From Cognatundibacterium griseum (GTDB taxonomy: Bacteria; Pseudomonadota; Gammaproteobacteria; Burkholderiales; Burkholderiaceae_D), in the NCBI RefSeq assembly GCF_014284195.1, contig NZ_JACOGC010000001.1:744001-808000 (forward strand): a stretch of 64,000 nt of DNA, in the 5' to 3' direction. A model generated the notes under the pieces. It searched no databases. It was not told the origin of the DNA and worked only from the letters and a program-made list of their open reading frames with translations. Shown piece after piece: positions 49,741-58,109 of the stretch (position 1 is the stretch's first letter; the number at the start of each line of letters is the position of its first letter). A program made the translations under genes and the position numbers.

Positions 49741-50586
49741 ATGTGGACTACATTAATCAGCGTCGCCGACCTGGTGCAGCATCAGCAGGATAATAATCAG
49801 GTGATTCTGGATTGCCGGCATGATCTGGGCAATCCGCAGGCAGGCAGGGAGGCTTATGCGCAAGGGCATTTGCCGGGCGCTTTGTTCGTGCATCTGGATG
49901 AGCAGCTGTCTGCCAGCAGCCTGGACAATGACGGTGTATTCCGTGGCCGCCATCCTTTGCCTGATCAGCAGACGTTTATCCAGACTCTGCGTGCGCTGGG
50001 AATCAGCGATGACACGCAGGTGGTTGCCTATGATGCGCATGGCGGCATGTTTGCGGCGCGCCTGTGGTGGATGTTGCGCTGGATCGGGCATGAGGCGGTT
50101 GCGGTACTCGATGGCGGTATTGCCGCCTGGACCGCGGCAGGACAGCCGCTGTCAACGGACGTCAGCATCCCTTCAGCCGGAACGATTTCACAGCATCCGC
50201 CCCTGACCGCGCAGGTCAGCATCGCACAGGTGCTGGAGAACCTGTCCAGTGCCGCCATGACGCTGGTCGATGCGCGGGCGGCGGACCGTTATCGCGGAGA
50301 AAATGAAACAATTGATCCGGTGGGCGGCCATATTCCCGGTGCACTGAACCGGTTTTTCAAAGACAATCTGCAGCCAGACGGCACCTTCAAATCGCCGCTC
50401 CAGCTTAGCCAGGAATGGTCACAACTGGTGGCAGATCCGGCCAGAGCGATCATGCAATGCGGTTCCGGCGTGACAGCCTGTCACAACCTCCTGGCGCTGG
50501 AAGTGGCCGGTTTATGCGGCGCAGCCCTGTATCCCGGGTCATGGAGCGAGTGGTGCGCTGATCCAGCGCGTCCGGTTGCACGATAA
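49741..50586 (+). CDS. sseA: Sulfurtransferase (thiosulfate/3-mercaptopyruvate type)
   Basis: This 281-residue protein has two rhodanese domains. The N-terminal one is inactive-looking (VILDCRHDLGNPQAGREAYAQGHLPGALF). The C-terminal one carries the active-site loop MQCGSGVTACHN, the CGSGVT form of 3-mercaptopyruvate sulfurtransferases. The start is ATG 49741, with AGGAGA 6-7 nt upstream. It moves sulfur to cyanide or thiol acceptors in the cytoplasm. It is 13 bp after the EamA gene, so likely in the same transcript. Confidence 0.9.
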   Translation: MWTTLISVADLVQHQQDNNQVILDCRHDLGNPQAGREAYAQGHLPGALFVHLDEQLSASSLDNDGVFRGRHPLPDQQTFIQTLRALGISDDTQVVAYDAHGGMFAARLWWMLRWIGHEAVAVLDGGIAAWTAAGQPLSTDVSIPSAGTISQHPPLTAQVSIAQVLENLSSAAMTLVDARAADRYRGENETIDPVGGHIPGALNRFFKDNLQPDGTFKSPLQLSQEWSQLVADPARAIMQCGSGVTACHNLLALEVAGLCGAALYPGSWSEWCADPARPVAR

Positions 50587-50665
50587 GCGTCTGCCTGTCG
50601 AAATCTGAATGCCAGCGGATGGTCAGCACAGCATTGCGCCGTATTGTCTTGATTTTGGCTGCGGC

Positions 50666-51439
50666 TTAATGATGTCGTGTGACGAACAGCACCAGCACGA
50701 TACCGAGTGCGATCAGCAGGATTTGCGGCACCGTTTCCCGCAGGGTGGCGCGTCGCTGCATTTGCGGCATCAGATCGCTGACGGCGATGTAAATAAAGCC
50801 GGATGAGGCAAACACCAGCACATACGGAATCATGCCGCTGGCTTTTTCGAGTGTGAAATATCCCAGAATACCGCCGATGACTCCCAGCAGGCTGCAGGCC
50901 AGGTTGTACAGATAGGCGCGCATACGGCTGAACCCGGCATTCAGCAGCACAATAAAATCACCGATTTCCTGCGGGATTTCATGCGCAATGATCGCCAGCG
51001 CCGTGACCAGTCCGAGTTCAGGATTGGCGAGAAAGGCTGCTGCAATCAGGATGCCGTCGGTGAAATTGTGCATGCCATCACCGACCAGAATCATCCATCC
51101 GGCTTTACCCGCTTCATGCGCATCATGACCATGTTCATGATGATGGCCGTCGCCCTCATGATGATGAGAGTGCCGTAGAATCGCCATCTTTTCCAGCAGG
51201 AAGAATGCCAGCAGCCCGCCCAGCAGGCAGGCAAACAGGGTGCGGGTATCTGCCTGCGATTCAAAAGCTTCCGGCAAAGCGTGCAGTAACGAAGTCGACA
51301 GCATGATGCCGACCGACAGGCTGACCATGCGTTCGACAATGCGCGTCAGGAAGGAATAGGAAAAGATAGCCGCAGCAGAAATGCTGAGTACACCCGCGAT
51401 GGCGGTGGTAAAGATAATGGACAGCAGCGTGGAGTGAAT
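50666..51439 (-). CDS. ZIP family metal ion transporter, apparent ATT start
   Basis: This is a membrane importer of zinc or another divalent metal, with a His-rich loop (HSHHHEGDGHHHEHGHDAH) and the ZIP blocks GDGMHNFTDG and AHEIPQEIGDF that bind metal. The first ATG in frame is at 51328, which would remove the first helix. The frame is open upstream to a TGA at 51449-51451 and contains no ATG, GTG or TTG. The ATT at 51437-51439 has GAGG exactly 7 nt upstream and restores a ZIP-like first helix (STLLSIIFTTAIAGVLSISAA), giving 257 residues. CTG codons just after are alternatives. A palindrome lies upstream. Confidence 0.8.
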   Translation of the reverse strand: MHSTLLSIIFTTAIAGVLSISAAAIFSYSFLTRIVERMVSLSVGIMLSTSLLHALPEAFESQADTRTLFACLLGGLLAFFLLEKMAILRHSHHHEGDGHHHEHGHDAHEAGKAGWMILVGDGMHNFTDGILIAAAFLANPELGLVTALAIIAHEIPQEIGDFIVLLNAGFSRMRAYLYNLACSLLGVIGGILGYFTLEKASGMIPYVLVFASSGFIYIAVSDLMPQMQRRATLRETVPQILLIALGIVLVLFVTRHH

Positions 51440-51451
51440 TTTGAAACCTCA

Positions 51452-51474
51452 AATTTGCAACATGGTTGCAAATT
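51452..51474. promoter_or_regulatory. Perfect palindrome upstream of the ZIP transporter gene
   Basis: AATTTGCAAC-ATG-GTTGCAAATT has two perfect 10-bp arms. It ends 12 nt before the proposed ATT start, just upstream of the GAGG. Its size (23 bp) suits a Fur/Zur-type metal repressor operator. The repressor is not in the window. Confidence 0.6.
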
Positions 51475-51569
51475 AAAACATATTGCCGGGTTTTCTGCAA
51501 ACTGCCTTTATGTCTGACCGTATCCCGTCGGGATTTTTGCGCCGGACGAATACGGTCAGGGGAGCGGGT

Positions 51570-52451
51570 TCAGATGACCTGATGTGCTTTAAACCATGCC
51601 AGACAGCGCGCCCAGCCGTCTTTGGCATCTGCTTCGACATAGCTGGGGCGGTAATCGGCATGGAATGCGTGGCCTGAGTTTTCATAAATCTTGAACTCGG
51701 AATGGCTGTTGCCCTGCGCCAGCGCTGCCTGCATCTTCAGGACGGAGTCAACGCTGATACCGGTGTCTTTGGCGCCGTACAAGCCGAGCACGGGCACAGT
51801 CAGGGTCGGTGCGATATCGATCGGATTGCTCGGAGACAAGGCATTCGGCTGATCGGTCAGCCGGCCATACCAGGCCACACCGGCTTTGACCGAGGGATTA
51901 TGCGCAGCATACATCCAGGTGATGCGTCCACCCCAGCAGAATCCGGTAATGCCCAGACGTGTGATATCGCCGCCGTGCTGACCGGCCCAGGCGACGACAG
52001 CATCCAGATCACTCATCACCTGCGCATCAGGTACTTTGGAAATCACTTCTTTGATCAGTTCTGCAATCGACGTATATTTACCGGCATCCCCCTGACGGAT
52101 AAATAACTCCGGTGCCAGTGCCAGATAACCCTGTTTCGCAAAGCGACGCGCCACGTCAGCGATATGCTCATGGACGCCAAATATTTCCGAGATCACCAGA
52201 ATCACCGGCAGATTGCTTTTACCTTCCGGCTGCGCATAGTAGAGCGGCACTTTCTGACCATGAATGTCCAGCGAGACCACACCGGCGGTTAAGCCGGCGG
52301 CATCGGTTTTGACTACATTTTGCGCAAATATAGGAAGTGTTGCTGCAGCAAAGCCGACGCCGACCGCTGTCTGGATAAAATTTCTGCGATTGATGCCTTC
52401 GTCGGCATCTGAATGGCCGATCAGGCTGCGGCAGTCTTTCTCAAGTTGCAT
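51570..52451 (-). CDS. Dienelactone hydrolase family protein, Tat-exported
   Basis: This is a 293-residue alpha/beta hydrolase. Residues 21-43 form a twin-arginine signal (NRRNFIQTAVGVGFAAATLPIFA), so it is likely folded in the cytoplasm and sent to the periplasm. The catalytic Cys is in ITGFCWGGR (near residue 160), with Asp in LGLYGAKDTG and His in YENSGHAFHAD, the Cys-Asp-His triad of the family. It acts on a lactone or ester, identity unknown. The ZIP gene follows 130 bp downstream on the same strand, and lldP is divergent. Confidence 0.88.
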   Translation of the reverse strand: MQLEKDCRSLIGHSDADEGINRRNFIQTAVGVGFAAATLPIFAQNVVKTDAAGLTAGVVSLDIHGQKVPLYYAQPEGKSNLPVILVISEIFGVHEHIADVARRFAKQGYLALAPELFIRQGDAGKYTSIAELIKEVISKVPDAQVMSDLDAVVAWAGQHGGDITRLGITGFCWGGRITWMYAAHNPSVKAGVAWYGRLTDQPNALSPSNPIDIAPTLTVPVLGLYGAKDTGISVDSVLKMQAALAQGNSHSEFKIYENSGHAFHADYRPSYVEADAKDGWARCLAWFKAHQVI

Positions 52452-52780
52452 GGTTTTCTCCGTAGGGATGGGTGGGGAGTGAAAGCTGCAAACAGGCTGG
52501 CAGCCTCGGAAAATATATTAACCTGAAAAAGAGAATTATTCTGCCGCTGCTAAGATGCAGCTGGATCGCGTTTGAATGAGCTGAAGGCGGATAATGTGGC
52601 GGCATCAAAAAATGAGTTTTAACTAAAGCGGAATTCTGTTTTAAGGAAAGTATCGAATTATTCAACAATAGTTGAAAATCATTTCATCCGAGCGCCATGA
52701 AAACTGCCTCGCTTCCTGTCGTACTATCGCCGCCATAGCTGCCACTGCGCGCACAAGGTTTTAAAACAAAGGAGATAGAA
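52452..52780. other. Divergent intergenic region before lldP
   Basis: No gene is seen in 329 bases. The perfect inverted repeat TTCAAC-AATA-GTTGAA at 52661-52676 lies about 105 bp before lldP and could bind a lactate-responsive regulator. The AAAGGAG before lldP ATG is the ribosome site. Confidence 0.5.
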
Positions 52781-54478
52781 ATGGTCTGGAGTCAGGTTTA
52801 TGACCCGCTAGGCAATATATGGTTATCGGCACTCATGGCGGCGATACCTGTGGTTGTGATGCTGGGATGTATTGCATTTGGTCATATGAAGGCGCATTAC
52901 GCCGCCGGGCTGGGGCTCGCGAGCGCGCTGGCGGTGTCGATTTTTGGCTTTGGCATGCCTGCAGGGCTGGCGTGGAATGCGGCGGGTTTTGGCGCGGCAT
53001 TTGGTTTGCTGCCCATTGGCTGGATCGTGTTGAATATTATTTTCTTGCACCAGCTGACCATAGAAAACGGTTCATTCTCTGTATTACAGGACAGCCTGAC
53101 CGGCATCACCGAAGATCGCCGCATACAGTTATTGCTGATCGCCTTCTGTTTCGGCGCTTTCTTTGAAGGCGCTGCGGGCTTCGGTACGCCGGTTGCCGTG
53201 ACAGCAGCGATCATGATCGGCCTCGGATTTTCTCCGCTGGCGGCATCGGGTCTGTGCCTGATCGCGAATACTGCGCCAGTGGCATACGGTGCGCTGGGCA
53301 CGCCTGTGATTGCATTGGCGGCAGTGACAGGCATCGATCTGATGCAGTTGTCCGGCATGATCGGTCGCCAACTACCCTTATTCTCTTTGCTGGTGCCGTT
53401 CTGGCTGATCTGGGCGTTTGCCGGTTTCCGCGGCATGCTGCAAATCTGGCCGGCGATTCTGGTCGCCGGTCTGAGCTTTGCGGTTCCGCAATATCTGGTG
53501 TCCAATTATCACGGCCCATGGCTGGTGGATGTGGTCGCGGCGATTGTGTCCATGATCAGCCTCATCCTGTTCCTGAAAGTCTGGAAACCGAAAAAAATCT
53601 GGACCTCCACTTCCCTCAAAGGCCATGAAACCGATTCCGGCGAACCCGATCTGGAAAGTGAAAAACCGCATGGTCATGAAGCCGATGCTGCCGCAGCAAT
53701 TTTCAAAAAACACGATACCCGTGCACTGGTGATGGCATGGATGCCGTGGGTGATCTTAACGGCGCTGGTGTTTATCTGGGGCATTCCGGAATTTAAAAAA
53801 TGGGTTGATGGTATTTCTGTGTTCAAGATTCCATTTGCCGGTCTGCATAATCTGGTGGAAAAAGTCGCCCCGGTCGTCACCAAGCCGCATACAGAACCAG
53901 CGGTGTACACACTGAACTGGTTGTCGGCTACCGGTTCCGGGATTTTCCTCGCCTCGGTGATCAGCGGTTTGATGATGAAGTACAAGCTGACTGATCTGGT
54001 CAAAATTTATTTCCGCACGATCTGGCTGGTACGTTATTCGTTGCTAACCATCGTGCTGATGCTGGCGCTGGGCTATCTGACACGCTATTCCGGCACCGAT
54101 GCCACGCTGGGTCTGGTGTTTGCGCATACCGGTGCTTTCTATCCTATCTTCGGCACCTTACTCGGTTGGCTGGGTGTGGCGCTGACGGGGTCGGACACGG
54201 CAGCTAATGTGCTGTTTGGCGGGCTGCAAAAAACCACGGCAGAGCAATTGGGTTTAAGCCCTGTGCTGATGGCGGCTGCCAACAGTTCGGGCGGCGTGAT
54301 GGGCAAGATGGTCGATGCGCAGAGTATCGTGGTCGCCAGTACAGCCACACGCTGGTATGGACATGAAGGCACGATTCTGCGCTTCGTGTTTTTCCACAGC
54401 CTGGCGCTGGCGGTGCTGGTTGGCTTCTTCGTGTTTATGCAAGCTTACGTTGCGCCATTTACTTCACTGGTACATTAA
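52781..54478 (+). CDS. lldP: L-lactate permease
   Basis: This 565-residue inner-membrane transporter imports lactate and related acids with protons. It starts MVWSQVYDPLGNIWLSAL, typical of LldP, and shows about 12-14 helices, with family blocks GAAGFGTPVAVTAAIMIGLGF, GSDTAANVLFGGLQ and NSSGGVMGKMVDAQSIVVA. A loop of about 60 residues (near 265-325) is charged and cytoplasmic. AAAGGAG lies upstream. No lactate dehydrogenase gene is beside it, so uptake and oxidation genes are separated here. Confidence 0.95.
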   Translation: MVWSQVYDPLGNIWLSALMAAIPVVVMLGCIAFGHMKAHYAAGLGLASALAVSIFGFGMPAGLAWNAAGFGAAFGLLPIGWIVLNIIFLHQLTIENGSFSVLQDSLTGITEDRRIQLLLIAFCFGAFFEGAAGFGTPVAVTAAIMIGLGFSPLAASGLCLIANTAPVAYGALGTPVIALAAVTGIDLMQLSGMIGRQLPLFSLLVPFWLIWAFAGFRGMLQIWPAILVAGLSFAVPQYLVSNYHGPWLVDVVAAIVSMISLILFLKVWKPKKIWTSTSLKGHETDSGEPDLESEKPHGHEADAAAAIFKKHDTRALVMAWMPWVILTALVFIWGIPEFKKWVDGISVFKIPFAGLHNLVEKVAPVVTKPHTEPAVYTLNWLSATGSGIFLASVISGLMMKYKLTDLVKIYFRTIWLVRYSLLTIVLMLALGYLTRYSGTDATLGLVFAHTGAFYPIFGTLLGWLGVALTGSDTAANVLFGGLQKTTAEQLGLSPVLMAAANSSGGVMGKMVDAQSIVVASTATRWYGHEGTILRFVFFHSLALAVLVGFFVFMQAYVAPFTSLVH

Positions 54479-54520
54479 AGCCGCATTGCAAAGAATGGAG
54501 ATGACAATCCCTGTCGTATA

Positions 54521-54563
54521 AAAAAATCCCTGCCACAGCGCGCTGTGCGCAGGGATTTTTTTT
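54521..54563. terminator. Bidirectional terminator between lldP and the beta-CASP nuclease gene
   Basis: AAAAAATCCCTG and CAGGGATTTTTT pair, with a central CACAGCGCGCTGTG stem. The A and T tracts on both sides allow it to work in both directions for the convergent genes. Confidence 0.85.
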
Positions 54564-55984
54564 CAGTGCTTCGCTGTTTTCTTAGGATGGCAATACGGTG
54601 TCAGATCAATGCTGTCAGCCGTCTGTGGCAGGCTGACAGCATCGGCTGGCAGCAAGCGCGCAAAGCTGCGCATAACTTCTTCTTCGCCATGCACCAGAAA
54701 CGTCTGCGTGGCATGCGTATGCTGATGCCAGGCCAGTAATTCATCGCGGTCGGCATGCGCTGAAAAACCGTTAATGGTATGAATGCCGGCTCTGACTGCG
54801 ATCTCTTCACCAAGTACACGCACTGTACGCGCACCGTCGATAATTTCCCTTGCCAGCGTTCCTTTCGCCGCAAAACCAACGAACACGATACTGGCATTTT
54901 GCCGCCATAAATGATGCTTCAGATGATGCTGGATGCGCCCGCCGGTACACATGCCTGAGCCCGCCATGATGACTGCACCACCGGAAAAACGGTTGATCGC
55001 CATACTGTCCGCCACGTCCCGCGTGAAATGCAGACCAGGCAAATCGAAGGGATCACCTGCATCGCAAAACAGTGCTGCCGTCCCGGCGTCATAACAACCT
55101 GTATGCTGGCGGAAAATTTCGGTCGCCGAGATCGCCATCGGCGAATCCAGAAATACCTGCATAGAACGTGGTAAACGATGCTGCTGCACACCTTCGCGCA
55201 GGTAATACAGCAACTCCTGCGCACGTTCCAGCGCAAAGGTCGGGATTACGACATTGCCGCCATGCCGGAAGGTATCGGTAATCACCTGATACAGCTCTTC
55301 TATCGACAGATCCAGCGGTTTGTGCAGACGGTCGCCATACGTGGTTTCCATCACCACAACATCGGCTTTCGGTGGCGTGGCCGGATCGCGCAGCAGTTTT
55401 CTGCCGTTGCTGCCGATATCGCCGGAAAAAACGATGCGGCATTTTTTCTCATCTTCCGTCAGGTTCAGCACGACAGAGGATGAGCCCAGAATATGACCGG
55501 CATCGATAAACGTCGCGGTGATGCCGGGCGCGATCAGCAGCTCCTGATCGTAATGAACCGTCTGGGTAAAGTGATCCAGCGTATGCAGCACATCATGCGT
55601 GTTGTACAGCGCTTCCATGTGCTTGTCGTTACCGCGCCGCGCATTTTTTTTGTTCTGATATTCGGCCTCTGATTCCTGCAGATGCGCAGAATCGAGCAGC
55701 ACGATGCGCGCCAGATCGCGGGTCGCAGCGGTGGCAATGATATTGCCACGGAACCCGCGTCGCACCAGCAAGGGCAGGCGGCCGCAATGATCCAGATGCG
55801 CATGGGTCAGTAACACATAGTCGATCGACGCCGCATCGAAACCGAACGGGCCGGCATTCTCCTCATTCAGATTACGGCTGCCCTGATACATGCCGCAGTC
55901 AATCAGTATGCGCACACCATCGCATTCCAGCAGATGGCAGGAGCCGGTCACGCCGAGATCGGCACCATGAAATGACAGTTTCAA
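54563..55984 (-). CDS. Metallo-beta-lactamase fold RNA nuclease with beta-CASP domain
   Basis: This 473-residue enzyme is of the CPSF/RNase J-related group. The metal site is LLTHAHLDHCGRLP (H61, H63, D65, H66), with further ligands in IDAGHILGSSS and SGDIGSNGRKLLRDP. The beta-CASP blocks follow (FSGGAVIMAGSGMCTGGRI and INGFSAHADRDEL near the C-terminus). These enzymes cut or trim RNA or, in some cases, DNA. The substrate is not known for the bacterial single-protein type. It is convergent with lldP. Confidence 0.9.
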   Translation of the reverse strand: MKLSFHGADLGVTGSCHLLECDGVRILIDCGMYQGSRNLNEENAGPFGFDAASIDYVLLTHAHLDHCGRLPLLVRRGFRGNIIATAATRDLARIVLLDSAHLQESEAEYQNKKNARRGNDKHMEALYNTHDVLHTLDHFTQTVHYDQELLIAPGITATFIDAGHILGSSSVVLNLTEDEKKCRIVFSGDIGSNGRKLLRDPATPPKADVVVMETTYGDRLHKPLDLSIEELYQVITDTFRHGGNVVIPTFALERAQELLYYLREGVQQHRLPRSMQVFLDSPMAISATEIFRQHTGCYDAGTAALFCDAGDPFDLPGLHFTRDVADSMAINRFSGGAVIMAGSGMCTGGRIQHHLKHHLWRQNASIVFVGFAAKGTLAREIIDGARTVRVLGEEIAVRAGIHTINGFSAHADRDELLAWHQHTHATQTFLVHGEEEVMRSFARLLPADAVSLPQTADSIDLTPYCHPKKTAKH

Positions 55985-56482
55985 TTGAATTTCCTCGCTG
56001 AATAATCAGGGCACCGCGCTTACCTCTGCGCTGCCCGAGGCAGGAAGTATAGCAACAGTGTAATGCGGTTCAGATAGCGGACACCTTACCATCTTCGGTG
56101 AATGTCGCAATGAATGCACGCATGCTGCGTTAGCGCAAACTTCATGCGTCGCGTGAGCCGCTTTTGCGTGGAGTATAGCTGTACCTTTTGGACGCCGCAT
56201 ACTCAGAAAACAAGATACTCCCCCCATATTTCATGAAAATCGTCATCATCTTAGCAAGAATAAAGGGGCTTAAAACATACTGGGGGGAGTATATATTGGG
56301 CTGTTTGAGGGGTTTGTGACGCCGAATGCAGCGATGAAGCGAACAGCGGAAACCTTGGTGTTGCTGGCTTACAGGTAAATCGAACATACCAGGCTGTTGA
56401 GAAGCTTGGAATAGTGTGGCTAATTTTGCACTGGTATGTTAGCTTCGAGCTCTTTAATTTGAAAATAAGTTAGCAACCTAAA
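55985..56482. other. Intergenic region rich in GAGTAT inverted motifs
   Basis: No supported gene lies in these 498 bases. TGGAGTAT (56169-56176) faces ATACTCA (56199-56205), and the 78-bp element follows at 56215. Past 56300 the sequence becomes AT-rich towards the HNH gene. Confidence 0.55.
56215..56292. repeat. 78-bp element bounded by ATACTCCCCCC / GGGGGGAGTAT
   Basis: The outer arms (56215-56225 and 56282-56292) are a perfect 11-bp inverted repeat. The right arm contains TACT-GGGGGG-AGTA. The element matches the 79-bp element at 1658-1736 in end sequence and length. The interior does not encode a protein. It lies about 190 bp before the AT-rich HNH gene. Confidence 0.5.
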
Positions 56483-57271
56483 ATGCCGTTATGCGCTTAT
56501 TGTAAACAAGAAGGCTCAATTACTCGGGAACATATCATTCCTGCGTTCATATACGCATTTCAGAAAAATATTGAGTCCTCAGTTATTGGTTGGAGCGAAA
56601 TAGCCGGAAAAATGGTGAGAAGTGAATTCAAAGTTAAAGATGTTTGTAAAAAGTGCAATAATGGACCACTGTCAGATCTTGATGCGTTTGGAAAGCGCTT
56701 TCTTACGTGTTCTGGAGTCATGGTTCCAAACTATACAAAGCTAAGCGTCAATCTTTCATTCGATTTTGATTTACTTGCTCGCTGGTTACTCAAAATTTCC
56801 TTCAACTCAGCAAGAACTAATGGTGAACATGCTTGGTTGTTTGATGGCTTTGAGTCTTACATCCTTGGCACTTCTAAAGTGTATCCTCCGGCAAGATTTG
56901 CGATCATTTCTTATCTTGCTAGACCTGAGCAACTAGATGAATTACAACGTAATCGCCCGCCGTATGTGGGGCTTACCGATAAGAATGGTCGATTCAACCC
57001 ATTTATTGTGCGAATTAGCAAAGGAACTGTGCCTTGGCGATCGAGCTATACACTTCGGAGCGTCATTCTTGGGCCACTTGTATTCTATATAGTAATGTTT
57101 CCTCCGAGCGTTTTGCCTGGGCATGCAGCTTCGGCCGTTCGAAATTTGATCAAGTGTATCCCTGGTGGAAAATTGCTTAAGTCGACGGAGCGATTTGTAG
57201 AATTGAGATCTGGCCTAAAGACTTGGCTTGATCTATACGAGAACCAGGTTATACGCATGTTAGCGATTTAA
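56483..57271 (+). CDS. HNH-type zinc protein in an AT-rich patch
   Basis: This is a 262-residue protein. The N-terminal 60 residues show C4-x2-C7, REHIIPAF (E16-H17) and C55-x2-C58-NNG, the pattern of HNH endonucleases whose metal-binding Cys pairs hold a Zn knuckle around the EH active site. The remaining 200 residues (LLARWLLKISFNSARTNGEH, then LKTWLDLYENQ at the end) are not recognised. The base composition is clearly more AT-rich and codon use is unlike the neighbours, so it may be transferred. It has no partner gene. It may act in phage defence or in a mobile element, but neither is shown. Confidence 0.7.
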   Translation: MPLCAYCKQEGSITREHIIPAFIYAFQKNIESSVIGWSEIAGKMVRSEFKVKDVCKKCNNGPLSDLDAFGKRFLTCSGVMVPNYTKLSVNLSFDFDLLARWLLKISFNSARTNGEHAWLFDGFESYILGTSKVYPPARFAIISYLARPEQLDELQRNRPPYVGLTDKNGRFNPFIVRISKGTVPWRSSYTLRSVILGPLVFYIVMFPPSVLPGHAASAVRNLIKCIPGGKLLKSTERFVELRSGLKTWLDLYENQVIRMLAI

Positions 57272-57423
57272 GGATGACGCTAATGACTATGCTCCGGCGG
57301 AATCGAAGGGGCGTGGTCAGAACTTAAATATAGACGCTGTATAAAAGTAAGCTGATTGCGTTTGATCCTTTTAAATTCCCAAGAGTTATCGGTGATAACA
57401 ACAGCCCGATACATCCTAGAAGT

Positions 57424-57467
57424 AAAAATCCCCGACAAATCAGGCGATCTGTCGGGGATTTTTTTAT
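57424..57467. terminator. Terminator after cytidine deaminase
   Basis: AAATCCCCGACA and TGTCGGGGATTTTTTT pair around a 12-nt loop. A and T tracts on both sides make it work in both directions; it ends the minus-strand cdd transcript and may stop reading from the HNH side. Confidence 0.87.
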
Positions 57468-57478
57468 TGGGTAAAAAC

Positions 57479-57889
<411 letters not shown>

Positions 57890-57891
57890 TT

Positions 57892-57993
57892 AGGACTTAC
57901 GCAAAGCCGCACCAGCGGCGTTATGGCTCCTCGCCGTACTATTCGTACTGTCTTCGTCCCCCTGCCTTGCTGGTACAACTTTGCGTAAGTCCT
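57892..57993. mobile_element. 102-bp MITE-like element
   Basis: The ends are perfect 15-bp inverted repeats AGGACTTACGCAAAG / CTTTGCGTAAGTCCT (57892-57906 and 57979-57993). The match continues imperfectly with ACCAGC on both arms. The interior holds no gene, only the small hairpin GTAC-TATTC-GTAC. This is the shape of a non-autonomous element mobilised by a transposase in trans. A clear target duplication was not identified. Confidence 0.72.
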
Positions 57994-58001
57994 GTTAATC
58001 T

Positions 58002-58031
58002 AAAGAGGCATGCCAGTCAGCATGCCTCTTT
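58002..58031. terminator. Hairpin between the oxygenase gene and the MITE-like element
   Basis: AAAGAGGCATGC and GCATGCCTCTTT form a perfect 12-bp stem around a 6-nt loop. On the minus strand only a short T stretch follows, so it may weaken rather than end transcription into cdd. Confidence 0.6.
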
Positions 58032-58109
58032 GTTGTTCAGGTTCATCCCTTATATCTGCCGTGCCTTTCAGCGCATTGTTGCCCTGAAAGGCGCAGCAGG
58101 TTTGGGCGT

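Noticed and set aside
56006..56227. Possible insertion sequence remnant with GCGGACACC near 56075
   Set aside because: A short GGTGTCC-like end alone is not enough. No transposase piece or matching second end was found.
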